A DNA stretch of 20,095 bases from CAYNYI01 sp964401455 (GTDB taxonomy: Bacteria > Fibrobacterota > OXYB2-FULL-49-7 > CAYNYI01), in NCBI GenBank assembly GCA_964401455.1, contig CAYNYI010000057.1, positions 1-20,095 on the forward strand, given 5' to 3'. The translations under genes were made by a program, and so were the position numbers. Under the pieces are notes generated by a model. That model saw only the letters and a program-made list of their open reading frames with translations, did no database searches and was not told the origin of the DNA. This document shows positions 7,441-14,245 of this stretch, one piece after another; positions within the stretch are counted from its first letter, which is position 1; each line of letters begins with the position of its first letter.

Positions 7441-9228
7441 ATGAGTAAATGTATTGCCGTTGCCTTGGTTTTAATGGTAATAACTATACAAGCTAACATT
7501 CAGGATTCTCTTTTAACCAATGTTCCGGACATAAATATACCGCAGACAAATGCGGTTGTCTGTTCTTCTGTTGATGACCTTCTTCAGGCACATTCTGAGA
7601 TGCTTGCCGGTAATACTCGGAACATAGTCCTGACGGACGGCACTTACGATCTTACTACCAGGTCCGGATTTGACCTAGGGCTCCGGATTGCGGCAGACGG
7701 CTCAAGCATAACAAGTCAGTCCCGGGATCCTGAGAAAGTGACAATAATCAGTAAGGGCTTTACTTCCACCGATTTGGAAGATGAAGCTGTTAAAATCGAG
7801 GCTGGCAATATAACTCTCGCCTATATTACAATTAAGGATGTTCGGGCGAACGGTTTGAAAATTCAGGAAACAACCAGAAATGTTATGGTGCATAATGTTT
7901 ATTTTGTGGATATATGTGAACGGGGAATCAAAGTTCCCCTTGATGTGACGGCGACAGATGTTACAGTGCAGTATTGTTTATTCGAACAGATAACTTCTAT
8001 GTCAGAAGTCCCAAATCCTCAAATGAACGGTGACTATATAGCCGGGATGGATATAATGAAGGCTCGTAACTGGCGGGTACACCATAATGTTTTTAAGAAT
8101 ATACAGGGGACGAACGGCGCCGCGAGGGGCGGAGTTTTTTACTGGCGGGATTGCCAAAACATGGTAACTGAGAATAACCTTTTTATTAATTGTGACAGGG
8201 CCCTGTCTTATGGTAATACTGCCGGGGATAATAATGTGAACGGCGGGATAATACGCAATAATTACATCATAAAAGGGGTTGAAAGCGCTTTTGAGATTAT
8301 AGCCTGTTCGGATGTCAAAGTTTATAATAACAGCGTATATAGCCCGGATTTCCCATCGCTCTCTGTGAAACTCGAGAGCAACGGATCCGGCAATGAAATT
8401 AAGAACAATATTCTGATGGGTTCTACGGCTTTGCGCTCCGGTACTATGCCGGACACGGCCTCCAATCTTATTGTGTGGAGCCAGTCAGGTTACAAGGACT
8501 TTTCAGCCTATGATCTCAGGCTTTCATCCACAGCCACAGCCGCCATTGATGCCGGACTCAATCTGGCTGAGGTTCAATATGATTTTTCTGGAAATCCCCG
8601 CGATGAATATACCGATATAGGGGCTGCTGAATATGAATATGAAGCTCCGGAAATAATCAGCTTAAGCATTGTGCGGGGCGGACGTCAGGTTGATTTTATG
8701 TGGGAGAGCACCGTGCCCGCCAGACCCGAAATCCGTTACGGTATGGGGTTTGCGATTACCGATACAATTTCTTCTACTGATGATTTTGCATTGTCTGGTA
8801 CTTTTTCAGTCACCGGGCTGAATGAAGGATACAGATATAACTGGGAATTTCTGCTTAAAGAATCGCACGGCGCGGCTTCTGCTGTTTTCGACACTTCTTT
8901 TTCAATGCTCGCGGAATACAGTATAGAGGATCCGGAGGATGACACTCAGTTATTTGTTCCGGGTATTACTGTTTCACCGAATCCATTCAATCCTACGACG
9001 GTTATTACCGTCTCCGGTATTCCCGCGGGCGATTTGTCCGGAATACATATATATGATTCGCATGGGCGCATAGCTGCGGAGCCGCATATTGCCGCACAAA
9101 CGCGAGGCGCCGGGCCGCAGATGCAATATCGGTGGGATGCCTCCGGTATGCCGGCCGGAATATATACTATCGTCGCAAAGACGGCCCCGGGCCGCAGTTT
9201 AACGAAAAAGCTGGTGCTTGTTAAATAG
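7441..9228 (+). CDS. T9SS cargo protein with right-handed parallel beta-helix
   Basis: A 595-residue exported protein. A signal peptide covers about residues 1-18. From about 35 to 400 the sequence shows pectate-lyase-like beta-helix coils: repeated N-x-x-V-x-N-N-x-F/I units such as VHHNVF, VTENNLF, IRNNYI, VYNNSV and IKNNIL. A segment at about 405-495 (E-I-R-Y-G, then V-T-G-L-N-E-G-Y-R-Y) resembles a fibronectin type III-like module. The last 85 residues are a T9SS type A sorting domain (SPNPFNPTT, IYDSHGRI, DASGMPAGIY, Lys at the end), strikingly like that of the protein ending at 4934. The helix architecture is common in polysaccharide lyases and other glycan-active enzymes, but I cannot assign a lyase family or catalytic residues, so substrate and activity are open. 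Confidence 0.85.
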   Translation: MSKCIAVALVLMVITIQANIQDSLLTNVPDINIPQTNAVVCSSVDDLLQAHSEMLAGNTRNIVLTDGTYDLTTRSGFDLGLRIAADGSSITSQSRDPEKVTIISKGFTSTDLEDEAVKIEAGNITLAYITIKDVRANGLKIQETTRNVMVHNVYFVDICERGIKVPLDVTATDVTVQYCLFEQITSMSEVPNPQMNGDYIAGMDIMKARNWRVHHNVFKNIQGTNGAARGGVFYWRDCQNMVTENNLFINCDRALSYGNTAGDNNVNGGIIRNNYIIKGVESAFEIIACSDVKVYNNSVYSPDFPSLSVKLESNGSGNEIKNNILMGSTALRSGTMPDTASNLIVWSQSGYKDFSAYDLRLSSTATAAIDAGLNLAEVQYDFSGNPRDEYTDIGAAEYEYEAPEIISLSIVRGGRQVDFMWESTVPARPEIRYGMGFAITDTISSTDDFALSGTFSVTGLNEGYRYNWEFLLKESHGAASAVFDTSFSMLAEYSIEDPEDDTQLFVPGITVSPNPFNPTTVITVSGIPAGDLSGIHIYDSHGRIAAEPHIAAQTRGAGPQMQYRWDASGMPAGIYTIVAKTAPGRSLTKKLVLVK

Positions 9229-9255
9229 GGGATTTATTCGTTTCTTTTTTAGCAT

Positions 9256-9294
9256 TTTATTCCGTGATAAAATATTTATCTTTATTCCGTGATA
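9256..9294 (+). repeat. 14-bp direct repeat around a palindrome at the pseudouridine synthase start
   Basis: TTTATTCCGTGATA occurs at 9256-9269 and again at 9281-9294, a 25-base period. Between and partly overlapping them is a palindrome, GATAAA-ATA-TTTATC (9266-9280). The second copy contains the GTG start codon at 9289. The first copy has the same GTG out of frame; it opens a short reading frame of about 19 codons running past the real start. It may be a tandem duplication of the start region or a regulatory site. Confidence 0.5.
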
Positions 9295-10242
9295 GTAAGT
9301 ACGGTAATAGATCAGAATTATGAGGGAATGAGGATAGACGCTTATCTGGCGCTTAAGTACACTTATTTTTCCCGTTCCGCCTGGCGCAAAAACATAGGCA
9401 AAGGCATTGTCTTTGTAAACAGGAAAATTATTAAACCGTCATATGTCCTCAAAAACGGGGATAGTGTGGAATATGACAGAGACATCTCCTCCGAGCCTTT
9501 CGTTGACAGAAATATTGAGATAATCTACGATGACGATTGCCTTACCGTGGTAAATAAATCCGGGAATCTTCCGGTCCACGCTTCGGGTAAGTATTTCAAT
9601 AATACTATGACCGCCCTTCTCCGAGAGAAATACGGTTTCGGCGATGTTCATCTTATTAACAGAATTGACAGGGAAACAAGCGGCATTGTTTTAATCGGGA
9701 AAACTGCCGAATACGCGGCTGTATTTCAAAAGCTTTTTTCTGAAAAGAGTATTGAAAAGAAATATACCGCGGTTGTGCATGGAGAGATAAGGGAGTCTGA
9801 ATTTGTAATCGACCGTCCTCTTGGACCGCGGCCGGATTCTCTCATCAGAAACAGACAATATGTTACCAATAACGGGCTGCCTTCGATAACCCAATTCAGG
9901 CTGCTCGGGAATATGGACGGGTACAGCCTCCTTGAATGTATGCCTGTAACGGGCCGCACAAATCAGATCCGCGCGCATTTATGTTCTATCGGGCATACTA
10001 TCGCCGGCGACAAACTATACGGAGACCCGGAGGCCTATCTTGCATATATAGAAAACCGTATTTCCGATGAAGAATATCTTGGAGGAATGTCTATACATCG
10101 GCAGGCGCTTCACTGCGGTTCAATGAATTTCCGTCATCCTTTTACCGGAGAGGATATTGAAATTCGGGCCCCGCTTCCTACGGATATCCGCGGGCTTATT
10201 ATAAAAAGCGGGGGAGAAGGGCTGCTTTCATTAGTGCCTTGA
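9289..10242 (+). CDS. RluA family 23S rRNA/tRNA pseudouridine synthase
   Basis: A 317-residue cytosolic enzyme that isomerises specific uridines in rRNA or tRNA. An S4-type RNA-binding domain occupies about residues 14-62. The catalytic domain carries the RluA-family signature HLINRIDRETSG at 121-132, with D127 as the expected catalytic aspartate. The K-K-Y-x-A-V-V-H-G motif (about 157-165) and the T-G-R-T-N-Q-I-R-A-H-L motif (about 222-232) also match. The start is GTG at 9289: the frame is closed by a stop at 9268-9270 and no ATG lies between. No Shine-Dalgarno sequence precedes it; the next in-frame ATG (9328) would cut into the strand ahead of the S4 domain. Which RluA/C/D-type uridine it modifies cannot be told from sequence alone. 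Confidence 0.92.
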   Translation: MIVSTVIDQNYEGMRIDAYLALKYTYFSRSAWRKNIGKGIVFVNRKIIKPSYVLKNGDSVEYDRDISSEPFVDRNIEIIYDDDCLTVVNKSGNLPVHASGKYFNNTMTALLREKYGFGDVHLINRIDRETSGIVLIGKTAEYAAVFQKLFSEKSIEKKYTAVVHGEIRESEFVIDRPLGPRPDSLIRNRQYVTNNGLPSITQFRLLGNMDGYSLLECMPVTGRTNQIRAHLCSIGHTIAGDKLYGDPEAYLAYIENRISDEEYLGGMSIHRQALHCGSMNFRHPFTGEDIEIRAPLPTDIRGLIIKSGGEGLLSLVP

Positions 10243-10263
10243 ATCCGGGGGGCTTAAATAGTT

Positions 10264-10296
10264 ATCTTAAGTCTTCAATATTCTTAAGATTCTTAA
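10264..10296 (+). promoter_or_regulatory. Inverted repeat in metK leader
   Basis: ATCTTAAG (10264-10271) and CTTAAGAT (10283-10290) form a perfect 8-bp inverted repeat around an 11-base loop; a further TCTTAA follows at 10291-10296. The site lies 36-62 bases upstream of the metK ATG. No T-run follows, so it is not a terminator. It could be a dimeric operator for SAM or methionine control, or a leader hairpin. The 83-base intergenic gap is too short for a standard SAM-I riboswitch, and I see no conserved riboswitch core. Confidence 0.35.
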
Positions 10297-10325
10297 ACTG
10301 AAGCATATTTTATAAGGAGTTTTCA

Positions 10326-11477
10326 ATGGAAAAAGTGCTTTTTACTTCCGAGTCGGTTTCAGAGGGACATCCCGATAAAGTCGCGGACCAGATCTCTGAT
10401 TCTATACTTGACGCGATGCTTTCTAAAGACAAAAATTCACGTGTCGCCTGCGAGACCATGGTTTCTACCGGTATGGTTGTTGTAGCGGGTGAGGTTACAA
10501 CAAAAACAAATGTCGATTTTCAGGCTGTTGTACGCACCACCATAAAGAAGATCGGATATGACGATGCGCGTATGGGTTTCGATTATAATACCTGTTCTGT
10601 TCTTATTGCTCTCGACAAGCAGTCTCCGGATATCTCGCAGGGTGTTACTTCGGGTCAGGGTAAATTCAAGGAGCAGGGTGCGGGAGACCAGGGTATGATG
10701 TTCGGTTATGCCTGTGACGAGACTCCGGAACTTATGCCTATGCCTATTATGATGGCAAATAAGCTGGTTCTTGAGCTTTCGAATCAGCGTAAAGCGGGAA
10801 AGATTAAACATATCAGGCCGGATTCCAAGAGTCAGGTTACTGTTGAATATGTTGACGGTAAACCAAAGAGAATAGATGCTGTTGTTATTTCAACTCAGCA
10901 TGATCCCGAGATTACTCATAAAAAGCTTACCGATGAAATCGTAAAGAAGGTTGTTAAGCCTGTATGCGGAAAACTCATCGACAAGAAGACCAAAATTTAT
11001 ATCAACCCTACCGGGCGTTTTGTTATCGGCGGACCTCAGGGCGACTGCGGTCTTACCGGTAGGAAAATAATTGTAGATACTTACGGCGGAATGGGCCGTC
11101 ACGGCGGCGGTGCTTTCTCTGGAAAGGATCCGTCAAAGGTTGACCGTTCGGCCGCTTATATGGCGAGGTATATCGCGAAAAATATTGTTGCCTCCAAGCT
11201 TGCCACTCGTTGTGAGGTTCAGCTGGCATATGCTATCGGTGTTGCGGAGCCTGTTTCTGTTCTTGTTGATACTTTTGGTACGGCAAAGGTTGATGAAAGC
11301 AAGATTGAGAAGGCGGTTCGGAAGGTTTTTAAACTTAAGCCCGCCGATATTATCAATACTCTTAAGCTTAAATCGGTTAAATATGTTAATTCCGCGGCTT
11401 ATGGGCATTTTGGCCGGAAGCAGTTTCCGTGGGAAAAGACCGATAAGGCTGCGGCGCTTAAGAGAGAGGCGAAATAA
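10326..11477 (+). CDS. metK: S-adenosylmethionine synthetase
   Basis: A 383-residue methionine adenosyltransferase (ATP + Met + H2O to S-adenosylmethionine + PPi + Pi), a cytosolic tetramer that supplies the cell's methyl donor. Signature segments are all present: SEGHPDKVADQISD at 12-25, the GAGDQGMMFGYA ATP-binding signature near 118, and the GGGAFSGKDPSKVDRSAAY loop near 260 with its P-loop-like Gly-rich turn and Lys/Asp residues. Length is normal. An AAGGAG ribosome-binding site (10314-10319) sits six bases before the ATG. The gene follows the pseudouridine synthase by 83 bases. The PPi it releases is a cytosolic substrate for pyrophosphatase, which makes the export signal on the window's only pyrophosphatase more notable. 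Confidence 0.98.
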   Translation: MEKVLFTSESVSEGHPDKVADQISDSILDAMLSKDKNSRVACETMVSTGMVVVAGEVTTKTNVDFQAVVRTTIKKIGYDDARMGFDYNTCSVLIALDKQSPDISQGVTSGQGKFKEQGAGDQGMMFGYACDETPELMPMPIMMANKLVLELSNQRKAGKIKHIRPDSKSQVTVEYVDGKPKRIDAVVISTQHDPEITHKKLTDEIVKKVVKPVCGKLIDKKTKIYINPTGRFVIGGPQGDCGLTGRKIIVDTYGGMGRHGGGAFSGKDPSKVDRSAAYMARYIAKNIVASKLATRCEVQLAYAIGVAEPVSVLVDTFGTAKVDESKIEKAVRKVFKLKPADIINTLKLKSVKYVNSAAYGHFGRKQFPWEKTDKAAALKREAK

Positions 11478-11485
11478 CCTTTTTT

Positions 11486-11521
11486 CCGGGTTTTAGGCGG
11501 GATTTTTTCTTGCGCCTACCG
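11486..11521 (+). other. Inverted repeat between metK and tRNA-Phe
   Basis: TAGGCG (11494-11499) pairs with CGCCTA (11513-11518) across a 13-base loop, with CCGG on both outer sides at the price of a four-base bulge. It follows the metK stop and could terminate or protect the metK transcript, but its T-rich tract is in the loop rather than after the stem, and it overlaps the -35 of the tRNA promoter. Function is uncertain. Confidence 0.3.
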
Positions 11522-11538
11522 GATGTAAAAGTTATATT
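11510..11538 (+). promoter_or_regulatory. tRNA-Phe promoter
   Basis: TTGCGC (11510-11515) and TATATT (11533-11538) are separated by 17 bases. The predicted start, near 11545, gives a precursor with a 5' leader of about 19 bases. Confidence 0.6.
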
Positions 11539-11563
11539 ATTGCTCGTTCTTTTTGACTAAAAT

Positions 11564-11636
11564 GCCGCTTTAGCTCAGTCGGTAGAGCAAGGGACTGAAA
11601 ATCCCTGTGTCCGCAGTTCGATTCTGCGAGGCGGCA
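11564..11636 (+). tRNA. tRNA-Phe (anticodon GAA)
   Basis: A complete 73-base cloverleaf. The acceptor stem GCCGCTT pairs with AGGCGGC with one T-G wobble. The D arm is GCTC/GAGC, and the anticodon stem AGGGA/TCCCT has the loop CTGAAAA and anticodon GAA at 11597-11599. The variable loop is five bases and the T arm is CGCAG-TTCGATT-CTGCG. The discriminator is A. The 3' CCA is not encoded (ATTT follows), so it must be added after transcription. Confidence 0.97.
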
Positions 11637-11647
11637 TTTGAATAGAG

Positions 11648-11679
11648 GGCCTTCCGTTTTACGGGAGGCCTTTTTTTTT
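11648..11679 (+). terminator. Rho-independent terminator after tRNA-Phe
   Basis: GGCCTTCCG (11648-11656) and CGGGAGGCC (11662-11670) form a nine-pair stem with one wobble around a TTTTA loop, followed by nine T residues at 11671-11679. It lies 11 bases after the mature tRNA 3' end. Confidence 0.93.
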
Positions 11680-11792
11680 GGTGTTTTTGTGGAAAAAGTC
11701 AACTGAGTAAACTGTCTAGTTTTTTGGGTCTAGGTCAGGCCGTTAAACATATTATAAAAATTGAAGCACATGCTATTTTTAGCCGAATCATA

Positions 11793-11815
11793 TTAATCCC
11801 AACTGATTAAGGAGG
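11793..11815 (+). other. Orphan hairpin and perfect Shine-Dalgarno without a start codon
   Basis: A small inverted repeat, TTAATC-CCAACT-GATTAA (about 11793-11810), runs directly into AAGGAGG (11809-11815), a perfect match to the 16S rRNA tail. No ATG, GTG or TTG lies at a workable distance; the bases at the expected start read ATTAATATAG. The region 11680-11849 otherwise holds nothing I recognise. It may be the remnant of a lost gene's 5' end. Confidence 0.3.
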
Positions 11816-11849
11816 AAATTAATATAGTAAATTTGCCCGTAAAAATAAA

Positions 11850-11875
11850 GCCGGCAGGATTTCCATCCTGCCGGC
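11850..11875 (-). terminator. Rho-independent terminator of the minus-strand operon
   Basis: GCCGGCAGGAT (11850-11860) and ATCCTGCCGGC (11865-11875) form a perfect 11-bp stem with a four-base loop. Read on the minus strand it is followed by TTTATTTTT (11849-11841). It lies 23 bases beyond the stop of the XRE-type gene and probably ends the whole transcript coming from mfd. Confidence 0.93.
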
Positions 11876-11898
11876 CAATATCTCAGAGAAAGATTCGC

Positions 11899-12147
11899 TT
11901 ACTGCATACTCTCAAGTATTTTTGAAAGCTCTTCCTTGTCAGCAAGAAGAATAGCGGGCGAGGGGAGACCGAGACCTTTTGATAAACCTTCAAGAGCAGA
12001 AAGAGTAATGTCGGTATCTCCGTTTTCGATCTGTTCGATTTCATCGGAGGAAAGACCGCTCTCATTGGCGAAATCCTCCAAAGATAAACCCAGTTCATTC
12101 CTGATTTTTTTAATTTTCTGTCCGAGTGACGCGGATATGTTTCCCAT
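11899..12147 (-). CDS. Small XRE-family helix-turn-helix protein
   Basis: An 82-residue DNA-binding protein consisting almost only of a Cro/C1-type helix-turn-helix domain. Residues 8-62 follow the family pattern: L-G-x-x-I-K-x-I-R near the start, L-S-L-E-D-F-A as helix 2, S-G-L-S-S-D-E-I-E-Q-I-E-N-G as recognition helix and turn, then L-S-A-L-E-G-L-S-K-G-L-G-L. The acidic C-terminal tail (LLADKEELSKILESM) has no recognised effector domain. The start ATG is preceded by GGAAAGG at suitable spacing. It follows the ftsE-like gene by 90 bases and has its own candidate promoter, so it may be read both alone and by read-through. Target unknown; no phage or toxin neighbour is present, so this does not look like a prophage repressor or antitoxin. 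Confidence 0.87.
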   Translation of the reverse strand: MGNISASLGQKIKKIRNELGLSLEDFANESGLSSDEIEQIENGDTDITLSALEGLSKGLGLPSPAILLADKEELSKILESMQ

Positions 12148-12197
12148 TTATTTTGCCTTTCCTGTATATAAACAATAAAACGTGTGTAACCTTAAGA

Positions 12198-12227
12198 AAT
12201 ATATAAAATATTGTTCCCGACTGGCAA
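12198..12227 (-). promoter_or_regulatory. Candidate promoter of the XRE-type gene
   Basis: On the minus strand TTGCCA (12227-12222) and TATATT (12203-12198) are separated by 18 bases, within the 90-base gap after the ftsE-like gene. The leader would be about 45 bases. Confidence 0.45.
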
Positions 12228-12237
12228 GGCCTAAAGT

Positions 12238-12888
12238 TTATACAATCAGACCTCTGTTTAACCTGATTTCCCTGTAAGCGGAACTGTCAATAAGCGATGT
12301 GCTGTGTGTCGCCATAATAACAAGCGCCCCTTTACGGTTTATCCTCCTTATGATGTCAAATATAGACTGCTCGTTTTCCGAGTCCAGGTTTCCTGTGGGT
12401 TCGTCGGCAAGCAGAACAACCGGGTCGTTTATAACCGCGCGCGCTATACATACCCTCTGCGCCTCACCGCCGGAGAGTTCCTCCGGATAAGCCGTACTTT
12501 TATGGCTGAGGCCCACATCCGCGAGAGTTTTTAATACCTTGATCTTTATTTGCTTTTCTTTATAGCCGCCGATTCGCAAAGGCAGGGCGGTATTCTCGAA
12601 TACGCTGCGGCCCGAAAGAAGCCGTTGTCCCTGGAATACAATTCCGATTTTCTGGCGAAGCTTAGGCACTTCTTTTGCCGGATTCATAGAAGAGGTGTTT
12701 ACGCCGAAGATCTTTACCTCGCCCGAGTCCGGAAGAAGTTCGCCGTATATATGCCGGAGAATTGTGCTCTTTCCGCTTCCCGAAGGGCCGGAAATAAAGA
12801 TGAATTCTCCCTTTTCGGCACTGAAGGAAACGCTGTCAAGAACCTTCCAGCCGCCGTATGTTTTAGTTACATCACTGAATTCTATCAA
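12238..12888 (-). CDS. FtsE-like ABC transporter ATP-binding protein
   Basis: A 216-residue ABC ATPase with Walker A GPSGSGKST (34-42), Q-loop Gln86, signature LSGGE (138-142), Walker B VVLLADE (157-163), a D-loop N-L-D, and switch His195. Length and the stretches LADEPTGNLD and REVPxLR-like KEVPKLRQ make it closest to FtsE, which works with the membrane protein FtsX to control peptidoglycan hydrolases at division; the LolD/MacB type is the alternative. No FtsX-like permease is adjacent on either side, so its partner is elsewhere or the assignment is to another transporter. The start is TTG at 12888, giving the usual M-I-x-F-x-x-V opening. It lies 16 bases after the surA stop, so it is co-transcribed with surA. 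Confidence 0.88.
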   Translation of the reverse strand: MIEFSDVTKTYGGWKVLDSVSFSAEKGEFIFISGPSGSGKSTILRHIYGELLPDSGEVKIFGVNTSSMNPAKEVPKLRQKIGIVFQGQRLLSGRSVFENTALPLRIGGYKEKQIKIKVLKTLADVGLSHKSTAYPEELSGGEAQRVCIARAVINDPVVLLADEPTGNLDSENEQSIFDIIRRINRKGALVIMATHSTSLIDSSAYREIRLNRGLIV

Positions 12889-12904
12889 GCGGACCGCCTG
12901 TTGA

Positions 12905-14203
12905 TCAGAGCTTTTTCTCTATATACATTTTTTTGCGCCGCTCCTCAACTAATTCCTGCATTCTTTTCGCAACTTTCTCCTGAAGAGCGAACCTTTCGAT
13001 TTTTTCGCGGTCATGTTTAAGCGACAGTGGCCTCAGGTCTTTTTCTTCATTTATCCTGAAAATATAGAGTTTCTCATCAATGAGGACCGGCTCAGATATC
13101 TGCCCCGCTTCAAGATCCTCAAGGGTTGAAGCGTAATCGGGGTATTCGTATTCAAGGTCCCCCCGCGATACCCAGCCGAGACTTCCTCCGCGTCTGGCGG
13201 AATGTGCCTCGGAGTATTTTTCGGCTGCTTTTGCGAAATCTTCTGAGTTCACCGCATTTTCGCGGATCGAGTCAAGTAGAGTCTTTTTTTGCTTAATATT
13301 TTTTTCAGAAGCCGTAATCCGCAAAAGTATATGAGACGCCCGGACAGCTTCTCCTTTTCTGTCAGAAACTTTAAGAATATGGAAACCGAGCTTTGATTTT
13401 ATAATACCGCTCAGTTCACCGGGGGAAAGCGAAAATGCCGCTGACTCAAAATCCGGCATATTAAAAGTACCCTTGTTGAAATACCCCAGGTCTCCGCCTG
13501 ATTCCGCCGAAGCCGGGTCCTCGGAGTAGCGAAGAGCCATGTCGCTGAAATCCGCTTCACCGCTTTGGATCGAGTCTCTGATTGATTTTATTTTCCGGTA
13601 TGCTTTATTGGTAACCGATGTATCCGGGCCGGTCTTGACCATAATCATGGAAAAATTTATGCTGTTTTCTTCTCCGGGAAGTACATTCTTGTGTTTCTCG
13701 TAAAAAGAAGTAACCTCGGAAGGTGTTGCGCTGAGTTTCTGCATAATAGAGGATTTAAGATGCTCGGAAAGGTATTTGTCCTCGAATTGCTGCCTCAGTC
13801 TGTTTTTATACTGCAGCAGGTTGATGCCAAGAGTCTGTTTGAGAACACGGTCAAGCTCCTCCTGGCTTTTATATTGAGACAGTATTTTCCCCATGTGATC
13901 ATCGAGCATTTGGCTGACCCATTCCTCGCTGACCGTAATGCTGTCGGCGCGCGCCTGGGCTACTAGTATCTTTTCCTCTATGACTCTGTCAAGAAGTTCC
14001 GTTTTTAAAGAGTCGCGTCTGCCAACCGGCATTCCCCGGAGCGAAGGGTCCTGCACAATAGTAGATGCGAGCAGCTCCTCCAGTTCCGAAAGAAGTATGA
14101 CCTCATCATTTATGACCGCTACAACCCGGTCAAGCACTTCCTCTTTAGAAAAAACGCTTACCGAAAGCAGCAGGAAAGCGGCGGTAAAAAAATATTTTTT
14201 CAT
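12905..14203 (-). CDS. surA: SurA-type periplasmic peptidyl-prolyl isomerase/chaperone
   Basis: A 432-residue periplasmic chaperone for outer-membrane proteins. Residues 1 to about 19 are a signal peptide (Lys-Lys, hydrophobic core, VFS-Lys). The SurA N-terminal chaperone domain follows, opening with the classic V-x-A-V-I-N-D-E-V-I-L-x-S-E-L motif at about 27-41. Two parvulin (PpiC) rotamase domains lie at about 180-280 and 285-385; each holds the F-A/S-x-x-A-x-x-Y-S-x-x-x-x-S-A-x-x-G-G-x-L-G core. A basic C-terminal helix completes the family layout. In an organism with T9SS cargo and an outer membrane it would help fold beta-barrels. It follows the PpiC lipoprotein gene by 42 bases in the mfd operon. 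The ATG is preceded by GGAGAAAG at a long spacing. Confidence 0.93.
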   Translation of the reverse strand: MKKYFFTAAFLLLSVSVFSKEEVLDRVVAVINDEVILLSELEELLASTIVQDPSLRGMPVGRRDSLKTELLDRVIEEKILVAQARADSITVSEEWVSQMLDDHMGKILSQYKSQEELDRVLKQTLGINLLQYKNRLRQQFEDKYLSEHLKSSIMQKLSATPSEVTSFYEKHKNVLPGEENSINFSMIMVKTGPDTSVTNKAYRKIKSIRDSIQSGEADFSDMALRYSEDPASAESGGDLGYFNKGTFNMPDFESAAFSLSPGELSGIIKSKLGFHILKVSDRKGEAVRASHILLRITASEKNIKQKKTLLDSIRENAVNSEDFAKAAEKYSEAHSARRGGSLGWVSRGDLEYEYPDYASTLEDLEAGQISEPVLIDEKLYIFRINEEKDLRPLSLKHDREKIERFALQEKVAKRMQELVEERRKKMYIEKKL

Positions 14204-14245
14204 TTTGTTTTACTTTCTCCGGCGGTAATTATACGCGGTCCGGTT

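Noticed and set aside
7441..9228. Assignment of the beta-helix protein to polysaccharide lyase family 6
   Set aside because: The fold pattern fits a parallel beta-helix, but I could not find the catalytic Lys/Arg context of that family.
10243..10325. SAM riboswitch ahead of metK
   Set aside because: The gap is only 83 bases and shows no multi-helix riboswitch core, just one simple inverted repeat.
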